64,000 nt of DNA from Hymenopellis radicata. Its lineage: Eukaryota; Basidiomycota; Agaricomycetes; Agaricales; Physalacriaceae. Shown here piece by piece: positions 23,390 to 35,989 of the stretch. Both the position numbers and the translations under genes were made by a program. Positions within the stretch are counted from its first letter, which is position 1, and every line of letters starts with the position of its first letter. Below the pieces are notes generated by a model that was not told the DNA's origin, searched no databases, and saw nothing but the letters and a program-made list of their open reading frames with translations. Location: positions 33,566 through 97,565 of the forward strand of contig JADNRX010000207.1 of NCBI GenBank assembly GCA_015501595.1, read 5' to 3'.

Positions 23390-25831
23390 TATTGGAGCGT
23401 ACGTACCGGTCTTAGTATAGATTTAATAGCAGAAGCTCAAGAAGCGCCAGACACAGCATGGCGGAAGATTGAGTGGAACCGAGCGTCTATTTGAGGTACC
23501 TCCCCACATCTCCTTGCCTCGAGTCTGGGCATATCGTCGTCAAAGGTTGTGCCGTCCTCGACTTGGATCCTGGCTGAGTACGTCCCAATGGGAACCCGCA
23601 ATTATGAGAATGAGAAGTTGTGATATCCGCCTCCGCCAAACAAGTGACTAAGGACAAAGCGCCTCGACGGACCCAATAAGGTAAAGTAATCACGGTTCTA
23701 TCTCGTCCGTTTAATCACCGCATCCCGCCTCTCTTTCTGATACAATCCGAAAATCCTTGAAGCCAGCCTTATGCTCTCGTTTGGTGGATCACGTGGTTCA
23801 TTTCCCACGACGTATAGAGCCGGCCGAACTCGGCGCAATTCGGGTTTCCGCGCTACTCGCGTGCTACTCGAGTAGATTGCCTATATGTCCCGCCATATTG
23901 TCTCAATCCATGAACAAGGTGTTGACTGTACTGTCCTCCCATGCTATAGCCCCTGTCCTGCGTCTTTTCCCCGCCCGATATCCCCACCAACATCCTCAAT
24001 CTTGTCAAACAGCCTCTTGAGCGCTTTGGCCACGCTAGGATGCACACCACTGGTCACCACGCGTGTGTCCAGTCACGCGCTGCAGAGCACCACTGCCGTT
24101 GACGGTTTGAACGCCACTTGCGAATCTCGCGCCTCGGGGTTGAAAAAGTCCAACAAACTCCACATGGCTGCTCGCGCACGGACCACTTCGATTGATGGAT
24201 CAAGTCCAGATTCCTTTATATGCTAAATCAACAGACGACGAAAAGACATTCACGAGGTTGACATGACCTTGGCGAATTTGGCGCGGCCGGCGGCAGGAAC
24301 CCAGGTGCCGTGATAGTAACGCTGGTGGGTCCATGCGTTTATTCGCTACAAAGCCGCATCTTAATCATTTCAAGAACCCTCGAGCACTTCTCACACACTT
24401 TTCGTACCGGATTGGACAAGCCTAAGCGACATTAACCGAACATATCAGCGACTAGAAGCATATCGGCACCATGACCAAACACTGCGACATGCACCATATG
24501 CTAGTATGCCTATCCGTACGGTTTCCAACTTGCTGATGCGGTCGAGCCGCATCGTGCTCGTCGAATGACATCGGCGCCTCCACAATTCATCTTTTGATCT
24601 GGTAACACGAGGGCCCGGCATCAAGAAATGTTGGTAGTAACGCTTTGTTCGCTGGTAAGCGGTCTATCCTGGTGCAGGTGTGGTTTTCGTCGTCCGTCTC
24701 AGTCATCTTCATCTTCCTCAAGTGACGAATGTTTGTGTAACGACTCAACACGTCGCAAAGAATACTCGGGATATATCTGGTTGAACCGAGCAGTTTGTTT
24801 TGCTTTTATTCGCCTTACATTCCAGTATGACGTGCACTGCATCAGGTGAGGAAGCGCGGGTTCAGGAGATTCGGCTGCCAGCTTTAACCTTCACACATGT
24901 CAACTCGTGTCTCGGTCATGGCTCGGAAGAGCTCAGGCTCCCAAGTAAGCCCCAGAACTACCTCTCTCGGAATTCCCACTGATTTGGAGGACCAAGGTAT
25001 CATGTTTGAGAGCCATCTTAGCACACGCATCCATCTGCTCCCGAGTTTCGAGATTGAGTACTCTCACTGCTCCCGTACAGATGTATTGGAACTGACAAGC
25101 AAAATGGTTAGACGATATCAATGGCAGGATAACTTAAGCGCCGCTGCTTAATCAATCATGAGGTGTTCATGTACGTGAATCTCCGCCTGTCAAGTTGGCC
25201 GCGCTCCCAGACGGTGTCTCAGAATTCAGATCGTCATTCGATATGTCATTGTACCGCAAACGTCTAATTCAGGCTCTAATTTCGCCGCCGCCACACGATG
25301 TTTTGGCCAACACTTCACTCAGCACTTCTCCACGATTCGAGGGCTTAAGCGCTGCCTATGGCATGTGAACGTCTGAGATGAACGTTTCACCCACGACGTG
25401 TCGGAATATAGGCGAATGCTCCCATGTCAAATAGGCGCTTCCAGTTTTTTCAATCAGCATTACCTGTAGGAGTTCCGAATGGTGATGAAATTGTATCCAA
25501 AGCATATCACGAACTCGAATTCGGGACGTAATGTCTCCGCCTTCCCATGTCAGCGTCTGACTGCATACAGCATGTGGAGTCGTCTTCGGTTGATATTCAA
25601 AGTGCTGGATCCTGGCGCTAACGGGTGTCGTAAGTTGCACTCTGTCACTAGGATATGTTGTTACCGAGTTTCATAACTCAAGCTTCTCGCGTTCCTCACC
25701 CGCCGGTCCCCTCGGTCAGCGAGGCGATTCAACTGTAGGCCTTATCTTTATAACATTCCGAAGTCACTCGCAGGTTTGCTTGCCTCCCACCCGTTGGCAT
25801 AGATCTCTCGTTTTTCCCCCAGCGAGCGAGC
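23390..25831. other. 2.4-kb stretch without a supportable gene
   Basis: On the minus strand two protein-like pieces occur: 25122-24933 (VRVLNLETREQMDACAKMAL, TLVLQISGNSE) and 25640-25356 (TSRIRVRDMLWIQFHHHSEL). They could be exons of a decayed gene, but I recognise no domain and could not join them. The rest shows no coding signal. Confidence 0.3.
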
Positions 25832-27370
25832 ATGGCTTCCTCTCCTCCCCCAGAATCTCCGCATGTTGCGCCTGTAGGCGCTCAAGGGTCCGGTCACAGA
25901 TGGGCTCTTATCGACACAGAGGACGCCAACTCCATCCAGGAAATCCTGTTGACGAGTGCCACACCCTGGGATGGCGTTGAACAGGTTCCAAAAGACAAGG
26001 CGCAGGCAGTGATGGATACGCTGCAAACGGTATGTTTTCCCTATCCTTGTGCGACACCCTCCGCCAATACCCTTACAGGAAGTCGACATGATCGCTCCCG
26101 GCGATTTGGAGATTCGCAAGAAATACGTAAAATGTATTCTCAAGCTGAGCAAAGGATATTCGATTGTTCCTACCCAATTCTACATTCCAAAGGCCGCTCT
26201 GCAGAATCGCGACGATGATTACACTCATTACGGGAGTTTTTCCGTGCGTACTACTACAACTGCGAGTTACAATACAAACCGAGCCTTATAGGACGTCTTC
26301 GGGGGTACAATTCACGGGCATCCCGACCGCGTGTGTTTGAAGCGCCTACGCATTGGACCGACGCCTGTCGAGCAGGACCGAACTTGAAGAAGGTTCCGCC
26401 ACGCTCTGATTGCATTGCATTTCTAAATCACTGACTCTCTGGAAGGCGTTCTGTAGAGAAGCGCTAACATGGAGACAAGTGTCTCACGAGAATGTTCTCC
26501 CTTTCTACGGTGTGAGCAATGAAATGTTCGGGACGCCGGTCAAGTCGTGGTTATGCTTCATTTCGCCTTGGATCGACAACGGTACCGTTCTTGACTTCTT
26601 GGGTACACATCCAGGTCATGATCTCCGAGGATGGGTAAGCCTCTCTATCTTCTAGAGTTTTCCTGATGACTCGGACGTAGGTCTGGGATGTGTCTGCCGG
26701 TTTGAACTATCTACACCAACTCGATCCTTGCATTGTGCACAAAGATATACGAGGCGTACGTTAATTACTTGTTCTACTAAGATCTTGCTTGAGTGATGCC
26801 TTCGTCGCAGAAGAATCTTCTTGTGGGGGAAGATCATCGGTGCTACATAGCCGATTTTGGGATCAGCATTGTTATCGAGACTATAATGCCGGGTACGAAC
26901 ACACGTGGGGCAGGCACCCTCCACTGGAAACCTTTGGAGGTGTTGACTAACTCTCCTCCGTCGGATAAGAGCCTCATGCCTAAAGTCGACATCTACTCCT
27001 TTGGATGCACCATTGTTGAGGTACTAGGTTTCCTCAAATATGGTTCCTGTCACGGCTGAACGATGTCCAGATGTTCACGGGGCAGCCACCCTATAAGGCT
27101 TTGAATGTGAAGACCGAGACCGAACTTGTGGAAAAACTAAAGGAGGAGGAACTACCTCCCCGACCGGATATTCTGCCGCCCGAATTGTGGAACACGATCG
27201 TCAAACCGGCGCTGTCTCCTTCCCCGAAAAGTCGCCCATCAGCCGCCAAGGTTATGGACGATCTGAGAGCCTTGTACGGGAATTCATCAACGACTACTTG
27301 GCTAAACGGTCCCGGCGTAGGACCTTTGAGGATCTTAGAGTGGACGGTAGTTGAAACGGCGAATTCGTAA
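25832..27370 (+). pseudogene. TKL-like kinase with a one-base frameshift in the N-lobe exon
   Basis: Exons: 25832-26029, 26079-26243, 26292-26392, 26446-26634, 26681-26755, 26811-27020, 27071-27370. All exons are multiples of three except 26292-26392 (101 nt), which also meets an in-frame TGA before its donor. Relatives have an exon divisible by three here (102 nt at 28783-28884), so one base appears missing. The rest is well kept: module one (HRWALIDTEDANSI, PWDGVEQVPKDKAQAVMD), VCLKRLRI, IVHKDIRG, ADFGISI. The usual W-x-P-P-E after the activation segment reads HWKPLEV. It is nearly identical to 29990-31400, introns included, pointing to recent duplication or gene conversion. Confidence 0.65.
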
Positions 27371-28156
27371 TCTAGATACTCGTATGTTGCAATTCATTGA
27401 TTTTTGAGAGACGGACGAGTATCGTCTTACTGTGAAGCGCAATGCCAAGTAAAGCATATGCAAGGCTGCAACATATGCTCCATTTCCGCCTCGCCATAGT
27501 CTCGTTGCCGACCGTATAAAAGAAGGCGAGCAGCGAGCTGTCGATATACGGTCTGGAGTTTCTCGTCGAGAATTTGGCAGGCAGAATACACCTGCCTAGT
27601 ATGGTATATCATCGAGAATTTACCAGGTATTTGCCGCGTTTCCGAGGCCCTGTAAGCACGCCGCGTTTTTGGAAGCAGACTCTATATACAGTACGCTTGT
27701 TCTCAAGCGTTTTGAGTCTGCCTAGGGGTGCCACGCGACGGCTCCGGTACCGTAAAATTCTGTAAAGGAAAAGGCTTGTTAAAGGTGGCAGAAAGCCTTG
27801 AATGACTGCTAGTAAATATTCTGTGCACTATGTTATGTTAAATATCTTGGATTTTGAAGCAGCAAGCCAAATCTCACGGTCCCAAATGGGTCTCAAACAC
27901 GCGAGCGACACCTGGAAATTTCTCGATCGAATACCATAATTCTCGACGAGAAAACCAGGACCATATCGTCGACTTGCACTCAGATAGGGTTCGGTTACAG
28001 GATAGATTCTAGTGACTTTAGCAGATTTCTTCCATTATGAAAACCACCATCCGAATCGAATGTTTGTCATGTGAGGGTTGCCGTGAAGCCGCCAAGAATC
28101 CTGGTTCCGACCACCATACGGTTCTCATCCCACGTCGACGACAGCACATCCACTAT
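27371..28156. mobile_element. Possible inverted-repeat element between two kinase genes
   Basis: 27551-27628 and 27905-27963 are imperfect inverted repeats: GGTCTGGAGTTTCTCGTCGA and, on the other strand, GGTCCTGGTTTTCTCGTCGA, each followed by GAATT and a TCGAGAA(A/T)TT(T/A)CCAGG block. The spacing (about 410 bp) fits a MITE-like element. A clean target duplication is not visible. No gene is seen in this interval. Confidence 0.4.
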
Positions 28157-31100
28157 ATGAACTCTCTGCCTCCTCCCGATGACCGTCTTCCTGAAAGGCC
28201 TCTTCAAGCAGCGGATATGCCTATCTGGCATTCCGCGGATATAGCAGAAACGGTAAAACTTCAGAATGCCCTTACCATCTCTTACGACTCGACTCCAGAC
28301 TCTAGATTGCGTGGTAGAGGATGCGGGAGCACCTGACATTACGCCAGGCCCGCGGCCGCAGCACAATGCTGGGCAGATGGGCAGCGAAATGGAATGGGAT
28401 CGGTTAAGAAGGAGCGACATCAGCATTGTTCGGATGATTCTGCAACGAGAAGCTCCTTGGAGAGGAATAGAGCAGGTGCCTACCAAGGAGCTCGCAATCA
28501 GTATCTTAGACGCGCTGCAGTCTGTAAGTTTTGGGCATAGACATATATTAGTAACCGCTGATGACTACAGGAACTCGACCAAATCCCACCTGAGGATCAT
28601 GACTATCGTAAGAAATGTATCAAGTGTATTCGTGCGTTGAGTAAGCGCTACGACGTCCTTCCGTCCCAACTATACATTCTGCGATCGTCGCTCGCCGAGC
28701 ACGACAACTTTCGTACTGGCGGCTCTTTCTCCGTAGGGACCACATCTATCAATGTCATCCTAAGCTAATATTATGAAAACAGGATATCTGTCGAGGTAAA
28801 CTCATAGGCCGTCGTGATCCTGTTTGTTTAAAGCGACTGCGGATGTTCGAGGGTGGATGGCTCCAGCGGGAGACGGTAAAGAAGGTAAATGCAGCATTCT
28901 TCGTTCAACGTTATCACCGTTGACTGCTGTCTAGGCCTTTTGCCAAGAGGCTCTCATATGGAGACAGCTTCGCCACAAAAATATTCTTCCATTCTACGGC
29001 GTGAGTGAGGACATATTCGCATCCGGTCTCTGTTTGATCTCGCCGTGGATGGAGAACGGTAATATCCACGACTTCTTGCAGACTCACCCGATGCATGACC
29101 GCCGTGGATGGGTAAGGTCGTAATGCATCTGAGGGTCATCAGTAAGCTGATAGTACGGGTAGGTCTGGGATGTCGCGGCAGGAATCCAGTATCTACACAA
29201 TCTTGATCCGTGTATCATTCACAAAGACATACGAGGTGTAAGTTGAACGCTTGGTATTAGGTCCTGGAGGAGATTAACGCGTTTTCCCATTAGGCAAACA
29301 TTTTGGTTGGGCCCGACTGCCAATGCCTTCTCACAGATTTCGGTATAAGTCTTATCTCTGAGACGCAGATGCCGGGTTCTACTACGCGCGGTAGAGGAAG
29401 CGTTCGATGGCTGCCTCCGGAAATGATCACTGCGTCCGAATTTGATGACAGTCTTTTTCCGCAAGTGGACATTTACTCGTTTGGATGCACAATCATAGAA
29501 GTAAGTACGATCAGATACATTTGAGTCTAGCATCTCAACGGTTAGTAGATGTACACAGGCAAACCGCCTTATGCTGAGTTGTCGGACGGGGCTGCCATCA
29601 CTCGCATCTTGCAAAACAGGGCTCCTTCGCAACCTCCTTCCGACATTCTTCCGCCCACGTTGTGGAGCATGGTTGTAACAAAATGCCTCTCCCCATCCCC
29701 TCGAGACCGGCCGTCGGCGGAGGCCATTATGAACGTTCTTTGGAAAATGGAGGGGTCATATCTCAAACAAACTGGCAGAAGACACGCAGCCGATAACGTC
29801 TCAGCCCCGCAACCATCGACAAACGGTAGTCCTATCGATCAAGACTGGGCTGAGATTAACATGGACGACGACGCCCCAGCAATCAAGAAATTTATAAACA
29901 GAGCCGCACCTTGGAGGGGAATCGAGTGCGTGCCTCTGAGCGCCGCTGTCGCTCTTGATCGAGAATGGGTTCTTATCGACACAGACGACGCCAACTCCAT
30001 CAAGGAAATCCTGAAGAGTGCCGCACCCTGGAAGGGCATTGAACAGGTTCCAAAAGACAAGGCGCAGGCGGTGATGGACAGGCTGCAGTCGGTATGTGTT
30101 TTGGGATCGTCGGCCTCATGTTACCCCTGATAACTCTCCAGGAACTTGACAAGGTCTCTGTCAACGACTTGGAGCTTCGCAAGAAATACATCAAGTGTAT
30201 TCAGAGATTGAGTAGGCGACATGACGTCCTTCCTACCCAACTCTACATCCCCAAGGCCGCTCTTCAGGAGCGTGAGGGAGATTATCGCCGTGGCGGGAGC
30301 TTTTCCGTGCTTACACCTTCAATCGCAATTCTGGACGACTAGAGCTGACTCTATGACATGCAGGACGTCTACCGAGGCAGAATCCATGGGCATTCGGATC
30401 CCGTGTGTTTGAAGCGCCTACGAATTCAACCAGGGAAACGACCCGACGGGGGGATTCGAACAAGGTGCCAGCTCTCTGACTGCATCTCTGGATCTCTGAC
30501 CATATCTGCTAGGCATTTTGTAGAGAAGCACTATCTTGGAGACAAACCTCACACGAAAACATTCTTCCGTTCTACGGTGTGAGCGATGAAATGTTTCAAA
30601 CGGGATTATGCTTCATTTCGCCTTGGATCGACAACGGTAACGTTCTTGACTTCTTGGGTACGCATCCAGGTCATGATCGCCGAGGATGGGTAAGCCTCTC
30701 TATCTTCCTAGGAGTTTTTTTGATGACTTGGACGTAGGTCTGGGATGTGTCTGCCGGTTTGAACTATCTACACCAACTCGATCCTTGCATTGTGCACAAA
30801 GACATACGAGGCGTACGTTGATTACTTGTTCTGCTAAGATCTTGCTTGAGTGATGCCTTCGTCGCAGGCAAATCTTCTTGTGGGGGAAGATGATCGGTGC
30901 TACATAGCCGATTTCGGGATCAGCATTGTTATCGAGACTGTAATGCCGGGTACGAACACACGTGGGGCAGGCACCACCCACTGGAAACCTTTGGAGGTGT
31001 TCGCTAACGCTGGTCCATTGGATAATCGGAAAGTGGACATCTACTCCTTTGGATGCACCATTGTTGAGGTAGGTCCCTTCAAATATGGTTCCTCTCACGC

Positions 31101-31400
31101 TTGAACGGTGTGCAGATGTTCACCGGGAAACCACCTTACTGTCATTTGAAGACCGAATACACACTTGTGCAAGAACTCCAGAAGAAGGAACGACCTGTCC
31201 GACCGGATATTCTGCCGCGCGAATTGTGGGACGCGATCGTCGAACCGACGCTGTCTCCTTCCCCGGAAAGTCGCCCATCAGCCGCCCAGGTTATGGACAA
31301 GCTGAGAGCCTTGTACCCGGAATACATCGAACAGTACCTGGCTGCACGGGCCCACGAAGCGCCTTTGAAGAGGATCTTAGAGTGGAAAGTGCCGGAGTAG
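28157..31400 (+). CDS. Tandem two-kinase fusion of the TKL-like family (second half frameshifted)
   Basis: First kinase exons: 28157-28252, 28299-28523, 28571-28732, 28783-28884, 28935-29111, 29163-29237, 29294-29500. Exon 29549-30091 (543 nt, open) carries the C-lobe of kinase one and then two consecutive N-terminal modules (DWAEINMDDDAPAIKKF, PWRGIECVP; EWVLIDTDDANSIKEIL, PWKGIEQVP). Second kinase exons: 30142-30306, 30364-30464, 30513-30689, 30738-30812, 30868-31068, 31116-31400. Kinase one has VCLKRLR, IIHKDIRG, TDFGISL and WLPPEMI and looks active. Kinase two has VCLK, IVHKDIRG and ADFG, but exon 30364-30464 is 101 nt instead of 102, breaking the frame; the near-identical gene at 25832 has the same length. 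So either the second domain is dead or a splice site there is unusual. The first exon is inferred. Confidence 0.68.
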
Positions 31401-31463
31401 TTAAAAACGCGGATGCCCAATACAGAAAGTATTCGTACCGTGTAATTCATTGACTTTTTTGCA

Positions 31464-33540
31464 AACGAATCCACGCAGCATGAATTCGAGGAGACTCTAC
31501 ACGACCCATGCTAGAAACTCACGCGCCATCTCAGGCACCGTTGTAAATCTAAATCGGTAGGAAGACGAACGTGTGGATCTTACATCACCTTGATGGAAGA
31601 GCCCGTTCAAAACGCGCGAACGATGAAGACGACCGCCGAGAGACAGACATTCATGGGCACGGTACAGTAAAGACTTGTGAAATGGTGGATACCGTTTTCC
31701 AGCTCAACACAAATTGAACAGCCGCGGGCCATCACCAGGTGATATGAAAAGGGAATGGCCCCCCATTGTATATCTACAAGGTATTGAGACAAGTGCATGC
31801 TTCAATGAATAGACATACGTTCATCTTATTCAATAAGTACAAGCCTTGGCGCAAGGTTCATTCTCAGGCGAACGATTCTAAGACCGTCGTCGTTGTTGGG
31901 CTCCGTATCAAGCGTAATGAAGCCAAACATGGTGGTGGGATTGAGCATTGTTCAACTCCACCACAAGAAAGCAAGCATGAAAGAGTCTGGTCCTCAGGTG
32001 ATAGTCACCGCACAGGGAGAGAGAGTAGGCTGATCTATTAACAATTAGTCTTGAGTAAGTCATGTTGGTCATTACGCCGCCGTCCCCAATCCCTTCAACG
32101 ACTCCTCAGCGGCAGTCACGCCCTCCTGCATACCGATGGCTCTTAAAACTTCCAAGCCTTTCGTATAAAACCTGCTTGCCATGCTCTTGTCGCCCGCAAT
32201 CTATCAACGCGTCAGTATCCGCTTCCCTTAGAGATCCAGGTTGAAAACCCACCTCGCGCATAAACCCGACATTAAATAGCGCCGCATACGCGACTTCGCA
32301 TAATGGTATCGGCTCGTGCAGCTTGCGCCTTTTGTAATGTGGCCAGCGCCTGCTTCGCTCATGATTCGGCTTGATTGAGTCTTTCCGGTGTGAGCTTGCC
32401 GGGGCGGTGGAGGATGAGCTCGGAGATGTTGCTCATAAGCTGCGCGCCACGACACTGGTCGATTCTTTTAGTGGGGCGGTAGGAGAATGGATATGGCTTA
32501 GAGGTAGAACGGAAGTGCGTAGCTACATGCGCGTCGGAACACGAAAAAAATAGGGTGATGAATAACTCACTTCATCTTCCCTATCCGTCTGTAAAATCTA
32601 GCGAGCGCCTCGAGCGGGGCGCCGACATCCGTCGACGACGCCCAAGGCGGTAAATCAAGTTCGGCCAGGATGAGGTTATCGACGTCTGGGTCAATCTCGC
32701 CGTCGTTCGCTTCCTTGACGAGGCGCAGGACCTCCTCGCCAGCCCACTGCAAATGCTTCTCCTCCTCGGCCTGAGGCTTATTCAGCGTCTCTGCGTGTTC
32801 CCCAATCTTGCCGGCGATGGCGATTGCGCGCAGCCGCTCGTTACCCCGTCGCCATCATTTTGAGCACCTCCCGGTATAGGTTATTCGCCTGCTTGAACAC
32901 GGCCGCCAGGGGGATAGCAACGCCGGACAATTTTATGTATGGCTCCTCCCCCAGTGTCTCAAGAGGCAGGTTCCGCACTGTCGTCCAGCCCTACAGTCGG
33001 TAAAGATAGGTCTAGTCAGAAAAGAAATGGCGCGCACCGGTGAAAGTACCGCGCACTGCGTTCGAAGTCGTTTTTCTGCTTGGCCTTTAGGGTGTCGTGG
33101 AGGTCCTGGCGCACCTCGGTCGCCACATTGTCATCCCCAAGACAACGGTGCAACGGCATACAGCGCAATCGTGGTGATCCGGACGCGTCTTGCCTGCGTT
33201 GGAGAACTCGGCGTGCAGCTCTTCTGCACGTATACGCGGCCTGCGCGCTATGGGCCTGCTCGTCGTGGACAGCGATGGGTACAACGACGGAATTCGTCAC
33301 GATGATGGTGGCAGGAAAGTGGATCGTAATACAAATTACCTGCCACGCGTACCCACCTTCCTTCCGTCTGGACCGTTCCTATCCTAGCTTCTTTCCCCAC
33401 AGCGCTTCGACGAGCTCTGTTGTGGGTACATGAGAGTAAACAAGAAAGGCTCCTACTCGGAAATTGGCGCCTCGGATCGTCTTGCCAGCTGAACGACAGC
33501 TCTGACTCTCGTGTTTATCATGATGGCGAACAGATCCTAC
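31464..33540. repeat. 2.1-kb direct repeat, copy 1
   Basis: Nearly identical to 37393-39490 (offset about 5.93 kb), differing by scattered single bases and one-base indels in homopolymers; the last 300 bp diverge more. It contains the TPR pseudogene and its 3' flank. The 3' flank (31480-32070) has open frames on both strands that are identical in the two copies but have no recognisable domain. Confidence 0.85.
32072..33300 (-). pseudogene. TPR-repeat protein pseudogene, copy 1
   Basis: Minus-strand pieces read like a fungal tetratricopeptide-repeat protein: DLHDTLKAKQKNDFERSARY, LGWTTVRNLPLETLG, APLEALARFYRRIGKMK, AKQALATLQKAQAARADTI, then after an intron IAGDKSMASRFYTKGLEVLR to the stop at 32072. 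Lesions: a TAA/frame break near 32841-32845, a TGA at 32359-32361 where the text expects Trp (AES-stop-AKQAL) and a frame change just before CEVAYAALFNVGFMRE. TPR proteins are helical adaptors; the original function is unknown. Confidence 0.65.
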
Positions 33541-33620
33541 CTGACCTTTACTTCAAAAGAAATATATCAAACTTCTGAATTGAATCTCTCTGAATTTCTA
33601 ATCTGCCGCACAGTTCTGAC

Positions 33621-33920
33621 CTAGCAAGTTCCACAGATCCTCACGCATTTCACAGTGCCCTTCTGCTCGATGTCACGGTCAGATGTACGATGCAACAAGG
33701 ACCTATCAGGCTCGAGCTCGCCATGTTTCTCTCTCTCTCTCTCAAGGACCAGTTCCCTGTCGTTCGTGTGCTTCCTGAAATCAATCATCGGATTCGCTGA
33801 CGGCGTGAGCCTGCTCGAATAGGTGTAGTAGTGCCAATGGTAAAAAGGTGACAGGTGCTCTTTCGGGATGTCCTTGAGTCGAATAAAGACCTTCGTCAGG
33901 CCAGTGACGAACTCGGGCAA
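33621..33920 (-). other. Open frame of unknown status upstream of the TPR pseudogene
   Basis: A 99-codon minus-strand frame with protein-like composition (EFVTGLTKVFIRLKDIPKEH, LSPFYHWHYYTYSSR) crossing a (CT)n run. No domain recognised and no convincing splice partner; it may be a leftover gene fragment. Confidence 0.25.
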
Positions 33921-33980
33921 GTTTAGAGCTAGCTAATACACTCGTTGTATTCCGAGGCGTCATGCTACGTTTATAAAACG

Positions 33981-35526
33981 TTATCTAGGGGTATAAGTCG
34001 GTGACGGTCCTGACTTGCATACTTCTAGATACTGCGTCAAATAATCTTCATCCAGATCCCAAAGGCAGCGGATGATCTCGTCTCCCAATGGTCGATCCTG
34101 CGGTAACGGGGACAGACAGCGAAAAACGACCGTATACCACAGTCCGGGAGGTAGCTCGTCAAAGGAAGGGTGCGGCGGACGTTCTTTTTGGGAAATCCGG
34201 TTGACTATGGCTGCGTCCGTAGGCAGGTCTGAGTATGGTGGGTGACCGCTGTAAATCTGAAAGGCAATCAATGACAAACGATGTGTTCCCAGGCAACTGA
34301 CCTCGATTACAGTGCATCCAAATGAGTAGATGTCTGCTTGTCGCAAAAGACCAACGTCGGGCTTGGCGTCGAATACTACCAACTCGGGAGGCAGCCATCT
34401 GATGTTCCCTCTGCTGCGAGTAGCCGTGCCTGGCATCTGGGTCTCGATGAGGAAACTTATACCGAAGTCCGCCAAGTAACAACGATGGTTATCCCCGACT
34501 AGTATGTTCGCCTGTGAGATGACGAGGTTAGGGGATTCTCGGGCTTAACCAGACGACTTACGCCTCGTATATCTTTGTGAATGATACAAGGATCCAGGTT
34601 ATGGAGGTACCGCATGCCGGAAGCGACATCTAGGATCTAGTGCATTGACGTGGCTGGCATTAGCCGAGGCACTTCCAAAGGCATTGTGAGAGCCGTACCC
34701 ATCCTCGACGATCATGCTGTGGATTCTTGCCCAGAAAGTGATGGATGTCACCGTGTTCCATCCAGGGCAAAACCAAGCACAAGCCTGAGGGGAAAATGTC
34801 CTCGCTCACACCATAGAACGGCAGAATGTTTTTCATGGCGAACATGTCTCCATATGAGCGCTTCTCGGCAAAACGCCTGTTGATGACCGTCAACAACTGA
34901 GAAACGTCAAGCACGCACGGCGAGAGTACCTTCACTACTCGTTCACGCTGGAATTGGCCTTCGACGTGAATTCTAAGGCGCTTCAAACAAACCCAATGAG
35001 GACACCCCGAAAGTCTCCCGCGCCAAATGTCCTAGCGCGGATACACGTGAGCCCTGCAGCCACAAATCTCAAGCCAAAGATCACCAACAGAGAAAAACCC
35101 GCCACTATGCGTCTCGACTTTCTCCAGTAGGGCCGACTTTGGTATATACAGGTCTGTGGGAAGAATATCGTAGTGCTTGCTTAAAGCATGAATACACTTT
35201 ATGCATGTCGTTCGGTGGGGATCATCTGCTTCCCGGGTTTCGTCGATCTCCTACAGGTGCGAAGGTGAGAGTTGGAATCGACGTCATCCGGACACGGCAC
35301 ATACCGACTGTAGGACGTTCATAACGACGTGCGCCAGAGACTTCGGCTCTACAGCTTCAATTCCTATCCAGCACTCCTTTAGTTTCAAAATATCCCGAAT
35401 GGTGTCCTTATTGTTCGTATCAAGGTCACTCCATTTTTGAACTGCGCTCCACGAAGCTGCCTGCTTCAGGTGGTCCTCAAGCTCTGGGCACCTAGGAGCA
35501 TGAGGGTATGTGCAGTGATTCCCCAC
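33981..35526 (-). pseudogene. TKL-like kinase with a homopolymer frameshift
   Basis: Module one (WSDLDTNNKDTIRDILK, CWIGIEAVE) is in exon 35526-35305. Module two (CIKCIHALSKHYDILPTDLYIP), the N-lobe (DTWRGRLSG-like, WVCLKRLRI), catalytic loop IIHKDIRGANILV, ADFGISF, WLPPELV and the C-lobe ending at 33981 follow with family splice sites. In the exon that starts near AFCREALIWRH, the run of five T on the plus strand (34829-34833) puts RHENILPFYG out of frame by one base; four T would restore it. This may be a real lesion or a sequencing error in the homopolymer. Otherwise the catalytic residues are complete. Confidence 0.65.
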
Positions 35527-35989
35527 CCCGACACATTGTTGCCAGTGTTTTCTGTGTTGCCCGCGAATTCAGCGTCATTGGTGCTTTCAGTGCCATCTGC
35601 ACTGAAAGCCCCCTTCACAAGGGTGAGTTTAAGCTATTCAGAGATTATTATATTGTGTGCATCGCTAGAATCCATTCAAAACCTACTGCTTCTAGATCGT
35701 TCTGAAGTACCCGGTGCAACATAATCAAGTCCGCAAGACTGTCCGATATATGGCTTTGGAAACGTCCCGGCGGTGGATGCTCTGAATCACCTCTCCTTGG
35801 CTCTCAATAGTCCTGGAACGTCAAGGTTAAAGCGGCCGCCGCGGACGATGGTGCGAAATATTCACATTGCCCACTTCTCGGTCATCTGGGAAAGACTCTC
35901 TAAGGATGCATATTTCATTACATGAGTATCCTTACCTTACTGAGATAGTAACTATCCACGCCCGAATCTAAGGCAAGTCTAGTATTGTG
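35527..35989. other. Gap upstream of the frameshifted kinase
   Basis: Minus-strand text near 35600-35510 (SADGTESTNDAEFAGN) is protein-like and might be an upstream exon of the kinase at 33981-35526, but its junction is unclear. No other gene is seen. Confidence 0.25.

Noticed and set aside
27371..28036. CRISPR-like or tRNA-like hairpins (for example CGCTTG-TTCT-CAAGCG at 27686)
   Set aside because: Isolated hairpins without array spacing or a cloverleaf; better explained by the inverted-repeat element.
31766..32041. A 91-codon frame repeated identically at 37701-37976
   Set aside because: Identity reflects the 2.1-kb duplication; it lies 3' of the TPR pseudogene and shows no domain or splice context.
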